From JBBROS01 sp965260935 (lineage in GTDB: Bacteria; Pseudomonadota; Alphaproteobacteria; Acetobacterales; Acetobacteraceae): a DNA stretch of 64,000 bases. The notes under the pieces were generated by a model. The model searched no databases, was not told where the DNA came from, and saw only the letters and a program-made list of their open reading frames with translations. Numbering within the stretch: position 1 is the stretch's first letter; the number at the start of each line of letters is the position of its first letter. The stretch covers positions 1,736,001-1,800,000 of the forward strand of contig OZ253374.1 of assembly GCA_965260935.1 (NCBI GenBank). The letters are read 5' to 3'. This document shows, in pieces, positions 52,926-60,960 of the stretch. A program made the translations under genes and the position numbers.

Positions 52926-53669
52926 ATGGCGAACAAGATCTACCCGGACGCGACCGCGGCGCTGGCCGGCGTCCTGCAAGACGGGATGCTCATCATGGCC
53001 GGCGGCTTCGGCCTGTGCGGCATCCCCGAAAGCCTGATCCTCGCCATCCGCGACAGCGGGGCGAAGAACCTCACCGTCGTTTCCAACAACGCCGGCATCG
53101 ACGGCGCAGGCCTCGGCATCCTGCTGGAAACCCGGCAAGTCAAGAAGATGGTCAGCAGCTACGTCGGCGAGAACGCGACCTTTGCCAAGCAATACCTCGC
53201 CGGCGAGCTGGAGATCGAGTTCAACCCGCAAGGCACGCTGGCCGAGCGCATCCGCGCCGGGGGTGCAGGCATCCCGGCCTTCTTCACGCGCACCGGCGTC
53301 GGCACGGAGGTTGCCGAAGGCAAGGAAGAGCGCGAATTTGGCGGCCACCGCTACATCATGGAGCAGGGCCTGTTCGCCGACCTCGCCATCGTCCACGCCT
53401 ACAAGGGCGACACCGAGGGCAACCTCGTCTACCGTCGCACTGCCCGCAATTTCAACCCGAACATGGCGACCGCGGCCAAGCTGACTGTGGCCGAAGTCGA
53501 GCACCTCGTTCAACCCGGCGAGATCGACCCCGACCACATCATCACGCCGGGCATCTTCGTCCAGCGCCTCGTTCACGTGCCTGCCGTCGAGAAGCGCATC
53601 GAGCAGCGCACCACCCGCAAGCGCGCCGACGCCGCGCCCGCCGCCGCCGGCGCGGAATCTTTGGCGTAA
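52926..53669 (+). CDS. 3-oxoacid CoA-transferase subunit A
   Basis: 247 residues from ATG 52926. GGFGLCGIPESLILAIRDSG is the family glycine motif; PAFFTRTGVGTEVAEGKEER and DLAIVHAYKGDTEGNLVYRR complete the match to ScoA/AtoD. It pairs with the next gene to move CoA from succinyl-CoA to a 3-oxoacid. The C-terminal ~25 residues are Ala-rich and outside the domain. 12 bp separate it from subunit B. Confidence 0.92.
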   Translation: MANKIYPDATAALAGVLQDGMLIMAGGFGLCGIPESLILAIRDSGAKNLTVVSNNAGIDGAGLGILLETRQVKKMVSSYVGENATFAKQYLAGELEIEFNPQGTLAERIRAGGAGIPAFFTRTGVGTEVAEGKEEREFGGHRYIMEQGLFADLAIVHAYKGDTEGNLVYRRTARNFNPNMATAAKLTVAEVEHLVQPGEIDPDHIITPGIFVQRLVHVPAVEKRIEQRTTRKRADAAPAAAGAESLA

Positions 53670-53681
53670 GGAGCAACGCAG

Positions 53682-54329
53682 ATGGCCTGGACCCGCGACG
53701 AAATGGCGGCACGTGCCGCCCGCGAACTCGAAGACGGCATGTACGTGAACCTCGGCATCGGCATCCCGACCATGGTCGCGAACCACATCCCCCCCGGCAT
53801 CAGCGTCCAGCTCCAGAGCGAGAACGGAATGCTCGGCATCGGCCCCTTCCCGTACGAGGGCGACGAGGACGCCGACCTCATCAACGCCGGCAAGCAGACG
53901 GTGACGATGCTGCCCACCACCAGCATCTTCGACAGCGCCCAGAGCTTCGCCATGATCCGCGGCGGCCACATCGCCATCAGCATCCTGGGCGCGATGCAGG
54001 TGGCCGAGAACGGCGACCTCGCCAACTGGATGATCCCCGGCAAGATGGTCAAAGGCATGGGCGGGGCGATGGACCTCGTCGCCGGCGTGCCGAAATGCGT
54101 CGTGCTGATGGAGCACACCGCTCGCGGCGAGGCCAAGATCCTGCACCGCTGCAACCTGCCTCTGACGGGCGCCGGCGTTGTCAGCATGGTCATCACCGAC
54201 CTATGCGTCATAACGGTGGACAGTCCTGGCGAGGACGGGCTTACCGTGGTCGAGATGGCCCCGGGCGTGACTGAAGAGGAATTGCGCGGCAAGACGGAGG
54301 CCAATTTCAGGCTGCGCCAAGCCGCCTGA
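53682..54329 (+). CDS. 3-oxoacid CoA-transferase subunit B
   Basis: 215 residues. VNLGIGIPTMVANHIPPGIS and the catalytic Glu in SENGMLGIGPFPYEGDED, then MIRGGHIAISILGAMQVAEN and NWMIPGKMVKGMGGAMDLV, are typical ScoB/AtoA. The Glu forms the acyl-CoA intermediate. Together with subunit A it serves ketone-body or acetoacetate use. Confidence 0.93.
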   Translation: MAWTRDEMAARAARELEDGMYVNLGIGIPTMVANHIPPGISVQLQSENGMLGIGPFPYEGDEDADLINAGKQTVTMLPTTSIFDSAQSFAMIRGGHIAISILGAMQVAENGDLANWMIPGKMVKGMGGAMDLVAGVPKCVVLMEHTARGEAKILHRCNLPLTGAGVVSMVITDLCVITVDSPGEDGLTVVEMAPGVTEEELRGKTEANFRLRQAA

Positions 54330-54441
54330 AACCCGGCCCGCCGGCCGCATGGGTTGACCTCGGCAAAGGCGGTCCCCAGCCTTAGCGGCATTGTCTCGAG
54401 TCGGTTTCCGAGACGGGCGGCGCGGAGCAGGAGGGGTGTTG

Positions 54442-57400
54442 ATGGCGGCGCTGGCCGAAACAATGCAAGACGACGCGCCGGAACTGCCGCCGTTCTCGAT
54501 CGACGACATCCGGCGCGCGGTCGGCAACCAATCGTTTGCCCGTGGCCAACAATATCGTGCCCAGGGCCGGGTTGAAAGCGTCGAGCCTGGCGATGGCGGG
54601 ACGGTCGATGCCTATGTCCGCGGCAGTCGCTTTGCCCCCTATGCGGTCAGCATCCATCTCCGCCCGCAACGGCAGGGCGTGACGGCTATCAACGGCTCCT
54701 GTTCCTGCCATGTGGGCTATAATTGCAAGCACGTCGCCGCGGCCCTGCTCGAGCTTCACGCCTCGGGGACGCTGGCCCGCATAACGGAAAACAAGCCCGG
54801 AGCAACGCCTGGCGAGCAGCCGCTGCCGCCGGAGGTGGCAGCGTGGCTGCGCCGGGTCACGGCGGCCACCGAGGTCGAATCGAACGACTATCCGCCGACC
54901 GTGCGCCGCCGCCTGCTTTATGTCATCAGGATTCCCGAGCTGAGCCAACGGGTGATAATCAGCCCGGTCTCGATCGAGCTGGACCGCAACGGCCAGCCGA
55001 TGGAAGCCGTGCGGCAACACCATGAGTATGTCACTCCCGCCGCCCCCGCCAACATGCCCAAGTTCGTGCGCCCGTCCGACCGTACGCTGCTCCGCCATAT
55101 CGCGCGGCTCGAGGAGGAGGATGCGGATGTGCCGTCCGTCCTGCGCGGCATCATCGCCACGGGCCGGGGGCGGTGGAACGCTTGGGACGGCCCGGTCCTG
55201 ACCGAAGCAGCCCCGGTTCGCGCCGAGATCGCCTGGACGTTGCAGCGCAATGGCGAGCAGCGCCCCAGCCTGTCGCTGCCGGAACCGTTGCTGGCCCTGC
55301 TGTTCCCGGAACCATGGTATATCGATCCGACAACTGGTGGAATTGGCCCGGTCGAGACCGGACTGCCCAGCCGCCTCGTCCGCACCCTGCTGGCCGGCCC
55401 TGCGCTGGCGCCCGCGATTGCCGCCCGGGTGCGCGACGAACTTGAGCGTCGCACCCCGGGCCACCGCCTCCCGGCGCCTGCCAACTTGGGCGCGCCCCGG
55501 CGCATGAAGGAGACGCTTACCCCCGTTCTGCAACTCCGGCTCGGCCAGTTGCCATTCGACGTGACGAAGCCGTACTACGGCTACTATCCAAATACTGGCG
55601 AAACCTATCCGACGCCCGTCGCCCGCCTGTGCTGGCACTACGGCCCCGTGACGCTCGGGCCGGACGACACTCGCCATCTGCTGGCTCACGAGGGCCGCCT
55701 GATCCATGTCGTCCGCGACCGCCCGGGCGAGACGGCGGCAGCGGCCCGGCTCTCCCGCCTGCGCTTCGTCCCGTTGCAGCAGCGCCTGCCGTACCGGCAT
55801 CCAAACACGCACGACCACATGATGCTCGGCGCCGGGCAAGAGGGCTGGATCCGCTTCATGCTGGACGACGTTCCCGGTCTGGAGGCCGATGGTTGGGTGG
55901 TCGACATCGGCCGCGACTTCCCCATCCGCATCGCGCCCGCGGCGCCCGTCAGCTTCGAGATGCGGGAAGGCTCCGGCATCGATTGGTTCGAGCTCGATCT
56001 CGGCGTCATGATCGACGGCGCCCGCATCAATCTCGTGCCGGCCCTGCTTGACCTGATCCAAGGCTGGGGCAGCAAGCACAAGCAGGCCGCAAGCCAAGCC
56101 GCAAACCTATTGGTGCCGCTGCCCGACGGCCGGGTCTTGCCGGTTCCGTTCGCGCAGGTCGAACCGATCCTCGGTCCCTTGCTGGACCTGTTCGCCGGCA
56201 CGGACCCGTCCTCCGACACGCTCCGCCTGACCCGGCGCGATGCCGCCAGCATCGCCGCCCTGGAAGCCGCTGCCGCCGCTGCCGGCATTGCCTGGTCCGG
56301 CGGCGACGCCGTCCGCGTGCTGGGGCGGCAATTGCGCGATCACGGCGGCCTTCCGCCGTGCCGCGTGCCCGATGGGTTCGGGGCGGCGTTGCGGCCCTAC
56401 CAGCAGCAAGGCACGGCCTGGCTCCAGTTCCTGCGCGCCGCCGGGTTGGGCGGCGTGCTGGCGGACGATATGGGGCTTGGGAAAACCGTGCAGGCGCTGG
56501 CCCACTTGGCAATCGAGCAGGCGGAAGGACGCCTGGACCGTCCCGCGCTGGTCGTGTGCCCAACCAGCCTGGTGGGGAACTGGCAGAGCGAGGCCCACCG
56601 GTTCGCGCCCATGCTTCGCACGCTTGTCCTGCATGGCCCCGCCCGCGCGCAACGGTTCGACGCGATCGGCTCGCACGACGTGGTTGTCACGACCTATCCG
56701 CTGCTGGCCCGCGACCATGCCACCTTGACGGAGCAGGACTGGCACGTCGTCCTGCTCGACGAAGCGCAAACGATCAAGAACCCGCTCGCCGCCACCTCCA
56801 AGCTCGCCCGCACCCTGAATGCCAGGCAGCGCCTCTGCCTGTCCGGCACCCCGCTTGAGAACCATCTCGGCGAGCTTTGGTCGCTTTACGACTTCCTGAT
56901 GCCCGGCTTCCTCGGCGACCTGCGCAGCTTTGGCCGCCGCTTCCGCACGCCGATCGAGAAGGGTGGCGACATGGAGCGGCAGGCGCAGCTGTCCCGCCGG
57001 GTCGCCCCGTTCCTCCTCCGCCGCACGAAGCAGGCGGTCGCCTCCGACCTGCCGCCCAAGACGGAGATTGCCGAGACGGTCGAGCTGGGCCGGCCGCAGC
57101 AGGCGCTCTATGAGAGCATCCGTTTGGCCATGCACGCCAAGGTGCGGGCCGCGATCGAGGAACGCGGCTTGGCCCGCTCCGGCATCATCGTGCTCGACGC
57201 GCTGCTGAAGCTGCGGCAGGCCTGCTGCGATCCAAGGCTGGTAAAGCTGAGCCGCGCGAAGGCAAACGCCGGGTCGGCCAAGCTGGAGCGGCTGATGGAG
57301 CTGTTGCCGCAGATGCTGGAGGACGGCAGGCGGGTCCTGCTGTTTTCCCAATTCACCTCTATGCTGGCCTTGGTGCGCGCCGAGCTTGACGCCCTGCATC

Positions 57401-57789
57401 TGCCCTACGTGGTCCTGACCGGCCAGACGAGGGACCGGGCAACGCCGGTAAGCCAATTTCAATCCGGCAAGGCGCCGTTGTTCCTGATCAGCCTCAAGGC
57501 AGGCGGCACCGGGCTTAACCTCACCGCGGCGGACACCGTGATCCACTACGACCCGTGGTGGAACCCGGCCGTCGAGGAGCAAGCCACCGACCGTGCCTAT
57601 CGCATCGGCCAAGACAAGCCCGTGTTCGTGCATCGCCTGATCACGTCCGGCACGATCGAGGAAAAGATGGACGTGTTGAAACGCCGCAAGCAGGCCCTGG
57701 CCGACGGCATCCTGGGCGCGACGGGCGAGAGTTCGCTGGCGCTGACGGAAACCGACCTCGACGTATTGTTCGCCCCGATTGGCCGTTGA
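54442..57789 (+). CDS. SWIM zinc-finger SNF2-family helicase
   Basis: 1115 residues from ATG 54442, with AGGAGGGG upstream; a longer TTG start is possible. The SWIM zinc finger is CSCHVGYNCKHVAAALLELH (residues ~90-110). The SNF2 motor spans ~650-1110: ADDMGLGKTVQAL (Walker A), LLDEAQTIKNPLAATSKLAR (DEAQ box), LSGTPLENHLGELWSLYDFL, and late motifs LFSQFTSMLALVRAEL and DRAYRIGQDKPVFVHRLI. Such bacterial proteins remodel nucleic-acid complexes in repair or transcription; the client is unknown. Confidence 0.9.
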   Translation: MAALAETMQDDAPELPPFSIDDIRRAVGNQSFARGQQYRAQGRVESVEPGDGGTVDAYVRGSRFAPYAVSIHLRPQRQGVTAINGSCSCHVGYNCKHVAAALLELHASGTLARITENKPGATPGEQPLPPEVAAWLRRVTAATEVESNDYPPTVRRRLLYVIRIPELSQRVIISPVSIELDRNGQPMEAVRQHHEYVTPAAPANMPKFVRPSDRTLLRHIARLEEEDADVPSVLRGIIATGRGRWNAWDGPVLTEAAPVRAEIAWTLQRNGEQRPSLSLPEPLLALLFPEPWYIDPTTGGIGPVETGLPSRLVRTLLAGPALAPAIAARVRDELERRTPGHRLPAPANLGAPRRMKETLTPVLQLRLGQLPFDVTKPYYGYYPNTGETYPTPVARLCWHYGPVTLGPDDTRHLLAHEGRLIHVVRDRPGETAAAARLSRLRFVPLQQRLPYRHPNTHDHMMLGAGQEGWIRFMLDDVPGLEADGWVVDIGRDFPIRIAPAAPVSFEMREGSGIDWFELDLGVMIDGARINLVPALLDLIQGWGSKHKQAASQAANLLVPLPDGRVLPVPFAQVEPILGPLLDLFAGTDPSSDTLRLTRRDAASIAALEAAAAAAGIAWSGGDAVRVLGRQLRDHGGLPPCRVPDGFGAALRPYQQQGTAWLQFLRAAGLGGVLADDMGLGKTVQALAHLAIEQAEGRLDRPALVVCPTSLVGNWQSEAHRFAPMLRTLVLHGPARAQRFDAIGSHDVVVTTYPLLARDHATLTEQDWHVVLLDEAQTIKNPLAATSKLARTLNARQRLCLSGTPLENHLGELWSLYDFLMPGFLGDLRSFGRRFRTPIEKGGDMERQAQLSRRVAPFLLRRTKQAVASDLPPKTEIAETVELGRPQQALYESIRLAMHAKVRAAIEERGLARSGIIVLDALLKLRQACCDPRLVKLSRAKANAGSAKLERLMELLPQMLEDGRRVLLFSQFTSMLALVRAELDALHLPYVVLTGQTRDRATPVSQFQSGKAPLFLISLKAGGTGLNLTAADTVIHYDPWWNPAVEEQATDRAYRIGQDKPVFVHRLITSGTIEEKMDVLKRRKQALADGILGATGESSLALTETDLDVLFAPIGR

Positions 57790-58152
57790 ACGGCAACACA
57801 GCGCGCTCGAAGCGCTGTCGCGTGAATCGGCTTTTCTGGCCTCGTCTCACGGCCGTTGCGCCCTGTCTTCCTTCCGGCCGCGCCCTCAACTGATCGATAT
57901 ACGCGCCGGGTTGGCGGGCGGCGGCGCGCGAGAAACGACTCTGATGCCGCCCGCCCGACAGGGCGGCTGATGTAAGCCCTCGATGGCCTCCCGATTGCGC
58001 CCGGCCTACGCCGCAACGAACGGAGTTCGATCAGCCTCGCTCCTCAAACAATGGCAAGGCTCGCCGCGAAGCCTGCCGCGTTCGGCTGTCACGCAGGCCG
58101 CTTCCCCTCCAAATCAGTTCCACCCTCCTCAAAACTCCTCTAACAACTCTCC
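57790..58152. other. Leader region of purM with two hairpins
   Basis: No gene. Two perfect 7-bp stem-loops: ACAGCGC/GCGCTGT at 57798-57818 just after the helicase stop, and GCCGCCC/GGGCGGC at 57946-57967. Neither is followed by a T-run. The first may end the helicase transcript. No known purine riboswitch fold was recognised. Confidence 0.5.
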
Positions 58153-59211
58153 ATGGACAACCGCCGGAACGGCATCACCTACCGCGACGCCGGCGTCGAC
58201 ATCGAGGCCGGCGACGCCCTTGTCGAACGCCTCAAGCCTCTTGCCAAGGCAACCAGCAGGGCAGGGACGATGGGCGGCCTCGGCGGCTTCGGCGCCCTGT
58301 TCGACCTGCAAGCCGCGGGCTTCGCCGACCCGATCCTCGTGGCCGCCACCGACGGCGTCGGCACCAAGCTCAAGCTCGCCATCGAAATCAACCGGCACGA
58401 CACCGTGGGTATCGACCTCGTCGCCATGTGCGTCAACGACCTTGTCGTCCAGGGCGCCGAACCCCTTTTCTTCCTCGACTACTTCGCCGCCGGCGCCCTC
58501 GACCCGGCCCAGGCCGCAACCGTCGTCGCTGGGATCGCCGAGGGCTGCAAGCAAGCCGGCTGCGCCCTCATCGGCGGCGAAACTGCCGAAATGCCCGGCC
58601 TTTACGCCCGGGGCGACTACGACCTCGCCGGTTTCGCCGTCGGCGCCGCCGAGCGCGCCCGCCTTCTCCCCGAAACCGTGCAAAGCGGCGACGCCATCCT
58701 CGCCTTGCCCAGCAGCGGCGTCCACAGCAACGGATACTCCCTCGTCCGCCGCGTGCTGGCCAACGCCGGCGCAAACTGGGCCGACCAAGCCCCCTTCGCC
58801 CCCGGCCAAACCCTCGCCGACGTGCTCCTCGCCCCCACCCGCATCTACGTCCAACCCCTGCTCTCCCTGCACCGCGCCGGCCTGCTGCGCGCCGCCGCCC
58901 ACGTCACCGGCGGCGGCCTTCCGGGCAATCTCCCCCGCGTCCTCCCCAAAGGCACTGCCGCCGCCCTCGCCGCCACCTGGCCGCTTCCCCCAGTGTTCCG
59001 CTGGCTTGCCAAAACCGGCGGCATCGACGCCGACGAGATGCTGCGCGTCTTCAACTGCGGCGTCGGCATGGCCCTAGTCGTCAGCGACCCAGAAGCCGCC
59101 ATCGCCCACCTCGCCAACGATGGCGAGACCGCTCACCCGATCGGCGAGGTCATCGCCTCCGAAGGCGAGCCCGAGGCGCTGATCAATCTCCCCTCCGGCT
59201 GGCTCAGTTGA
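58153..59211 (+). CDS. purM: Phosphoribosylformylglycinamidine cyclo-ligase
   Basis: 352 residues. YRDAGVDIEAGDALVERLKP, then GGFGALFDLQAAGFADPILV with ATDGVGTKLKLAIEI, GIDLVAMCVNDLVVQGAEPL, ALIGGETAEMPGLYARGDYD and SSGVHSNGYSLVRRVL are PurM signatures in order. It makes aminoimidazole ribotide (AIR), step five of purine synthesis. The stop overlaps the purN TTG start. Confidence 0.96.
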   Translation: MDNRRNGITYRDAGVDIEAGDALVERLKPLAKATSRAGTMGGLGGFGALFDLQAAGFADPILVAATDGVGTKLKLAIEINRHDTVGIDLVAMCVNDLVVQGAEPLFFLDYFAAGALDPAQAATVVAGIAEGCKQAGCALIGGETAEMPGLYARGDYDLAGFAVGAAERARLLPETVQSGDAILALPSSGVHSNGYSLVRRVLANAGANWADQAPFAPGQTLADVLLAPTRIYVQPLLSLHRAGLLRAAAHVTGGGLPGNLPRVLPKGTAAALAATWPLPPVFRWLAKTGGIDADEMLRVFNCGVGMALVVSDPEAAIAHLANDGETAHPIGEVIASEGEPEALINLPSGWLS

Positions 59212-59840
59212 CCCGGGTCGCCATCCTTATCAGCGGCGCCGGCAGCAACATGCAGGCGCTCGCCCGCGCCGCCGCCCAACCGGGCTACCCAGCCAAAATT
59301 TCCCTCGTGATCGCCAACCGCCCCGATGCTCCAGGCCTCGCCCTCGCCGCCGCCCAAGGCATCGAGACGCTCGCGATCGATCACAAGCCGTATGGCCGGG
59401 AGCGCGCTGCCCACGAGCGCGCCATCCAATCCGCCCTCGAAGAGCGCGGCATCGAACTCGTTTGCCTGGCAGGCTACATGCGCCTGCTCACCCCCTACTT
59501 GGTCCGCGCCTGGTCCGGCCGGATGCTCAACATCCACCCGAGCCTGCTTCCCTCATTCCCGGGCCTGCACACCCATGCCCGTGCCCTCGAGGCCGGCGTC
59601 AAGCTGCATGGCTGCACGGTCCACCAAGTCACGCAGGCAGTGGACGAAGGCCCGATCATCGCCCAAGCCGCCGTTCCCGTCCTCGCCGGCGATACGGCAA
59701 TCACCCTCGCGGACCGTGTTCTGGAGCAGGAGCACCGCCTTTACCCGATCGCGCTCCGGGTTTTCATCTCGGGGCAATCTGGCGCCCCGCCTCTGCACGC
59801 GGCTCTTTTGAACCCAGCCGGTTCCCAACCGCCGGGCTGA
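59208..59840 (+). CDS. purN: Phosphoribosylglycinamide formyltransferase
   Basis: 210 residues from TTG 59208 in a TTGA overlap with purM; no closer ATG keeps the conserved start. VAILISGAGSNMQALARAAA, then NIHPSLLPSFPGLHTHARAL with EAGVKLHGCTVHQVTQAVDE are the PurN active-site blocks (Asn, His, Asp). It formylates GAR using 10-formyl-THF. Coupling to purM is typical for alphaproteobacteria. Confidence 0.95.
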   Translation: MTRVAILISGAGSNMQALARAAAQPGYPAKISLVIANRPDAPGLALAAAQGIETLAIDHKPYGRERAAHERAIQSALEERGIELVCLAGYMRLLTPYLVRAWSGRMLNIHPSLLPSFPGLHTHARALEAGVKLHGCTVHQVTQAVDEGPIIAQAAVPVLAGDTAITLADRVLEQEHRLYPIALRVFISGQSGAPPLHAALLNPAGSQPPG

Positions 59841-59877
59841 TCTCTAAAACGTCCGCATCACCAGCCTAGAGGCAACA

Positions 59878-60033
59878 ATGGCGCAGCAGCCGCAACTCCA
59901 CCAGAAACCCTCCGACGCCGATACCTTCATCGCCGACCGCGCCATGTTCTGGAGCCGCTTCACCACGTTTATGAAGTTCGGTATCCTCGCCGTCGTCATT
60001 CTCCTGCTCGGCATGTGGATTTTTCTGACCTGA
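59878..60033 (+). CDS. aa3-type cytochrome c oxidase subunit IV (51 residues)
   Basis: ATG 59878 to TGA 60033. DTFIADRAMFWSRFTTFMKF followed by one helix (GILAVVILLLGMWIFLT) matches the small COX4_pro subunit of alphaproteobacterial oxidases. It is far from the cta genes at 34-38 kb, yet should belong to the same enzyme. Its codons are GC-rich like the core, unlike ctaC-ctaD-ctaB. Confidence 0.8.
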   Translation: MAQQPQLHQKPSDADTFIADRAMFWSRFTTFMKFGILAVVILLLGMWIFLT

Positions 60034-60043
60034 CCACAAAAAA

Positions 60044-60069
60044 GGCCCCGGAGCTTTCGCCTCGGGGCC
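60044..60069 (-). terminator. Intrinsic terminator of the BAX-inhibitor-like gene
   Basis: GGCCCCG ... CGGGGCC stem with an AG/CT extension and a short loop. On the minus strand it is followed by TTTTTT, a standard intrinsic terminator 20 bp after the minus-strand stop. On the plus strand it may also end purM-purN-subunit IV. Confidence 0.85.
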
Positions 60070-60088
60070 TGGCTTGAGTGCCTAAAGC

Positions 60089-60856
60089 CTAGTTGCTGTT
60101 GCGATTGCCGAAAAGTTGCAGCAGCAGCATGAACAGGTTGATGAAGTTGAGATACAGGCTTAACGCATCGAACACGCTGCGCTTCGCCGCCTGGTCAGAC
60201 CCCTCGGCGTAGGCAAACTGAACGTAGTCTCCCTTGATCCGCTGCGTATCGTAAGCCGTCAGCCCCACGAAAACCAGCACGCCGATGACGCTGATCGCGA
60301 ATTGCAGCGCCGTGCTGCCGACGAACATGTTCACCAGGCTGGCGATCACCACGCCGATCAAGCCCATGATCAGGAAGCTGGCATACTTGCTGAGGTCAGA
60401 CTTGGTCGTATACCCGTAGAGGCTCATCGCCCCGAACGTCGCCGAGGTAATAAAGAACACCCGTGCGATGCTGGCGCCGCTGTAGATGAGGAAGATATTC
60501 GCGATCGACGCGCCCATCACCGCCGCGAACGCCCAAAAAAGTGCCTGTACCGCCGTCTTCGACAGTTTATTGACGCCGAAGCTCAGCACCATCACGAATA
60601 CCAGCGGCGCGAAGATCGCGGCATAGCCAAGCAGCGTCGGCTGAATGCTGAGGCCCCGCTGCGTTTGCACCTGCTGATAGAATAGTTGGATCAAGCTAGT
60701 GTTGGCGACCGCGTAGGCCACGATGCCGGTCAGCACCAAACCGGAGGTCATCCAGTTGTAAACCCGAAGCATGTAGCTCCGGAGCCCGGCGTCGAGTGCC
60801 GCGCCGTCCGCGGCTGCACCGGGCGCGTAGGTCCGATAGTCGGGGACGAAAGCCAT
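60089..60856 (-). CDS. BAX inhibitor-1/YccA-family membrane protein
   Basis: 255 residues with seven predicted helices. SYMLRVYNWMTSGLVLTGIV and ASIANIFLIYSGASIARVFF are family segments; the C-terminal block VGLTAYDTQRIKGDYVQFAY with LSLYLNFINLFMLLLQLFG is diagnostic, including the conserved aspartate (TAYDTQ). Family members are pH-sensitive calcium-leak or stress-related channels; in bacteria some interact with FtsH. Confidence 0.92.
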   Translation of the reverse strand: MAFVPDYRTYAPGAAADGAALDAGLRSYMLRVYNWMTSGLVLTGIVAYAVANTSLIQLFYQQVQTQRGLSIQPTLLGYAAIFAPLVFVMVLSFGVNKLSKTAVQALFWAFAAVMGASIANIFLIYSGASIARVFFITSATFGAMSLYGYTTKSDLSKYASFLIMGLIGVVIASLVNMFVGSTALQFAISVIGVLVFVGLTAYDTQRIKGDYVQFAYAEGSDQAAKRSVFDALSLYLNFINLFMLLLQLFGNRNSN

Positions 60857-60960
60857 TGTCCGATCATTCCCTAAGTTGGGTGGGCGGGATGCCCACGTAA
60901 AACCAATGTTGGTGATAGCCTATTCTGGATCAAGCGAAATCGGCAACGGCCCCGCTCGCT

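Noticed and set aside
52689..54146. 485-codon minus-strand frame
   Set aside because: Antisense to the two CoA-transferase genes, which have full family motifs.
54382..57633. Two ~500-570-codon minus-strand frames
   Set aside because: Antisense to the SNF2 helicase; no recognisable domain or ribosome site.
58428..59207. N-terminal extension of the purN frame
   Set aside because: Arg/Pro-rich out-of-frame reading of purM; PurN begins with VAILISGAGSN at 59208.
60880..60896. 6-bp stem-loop (GTGGGC/GCCCAC) as permease terminator
   Set aside because: Short, no T-run and 65 bp after the stop; too weak to call.
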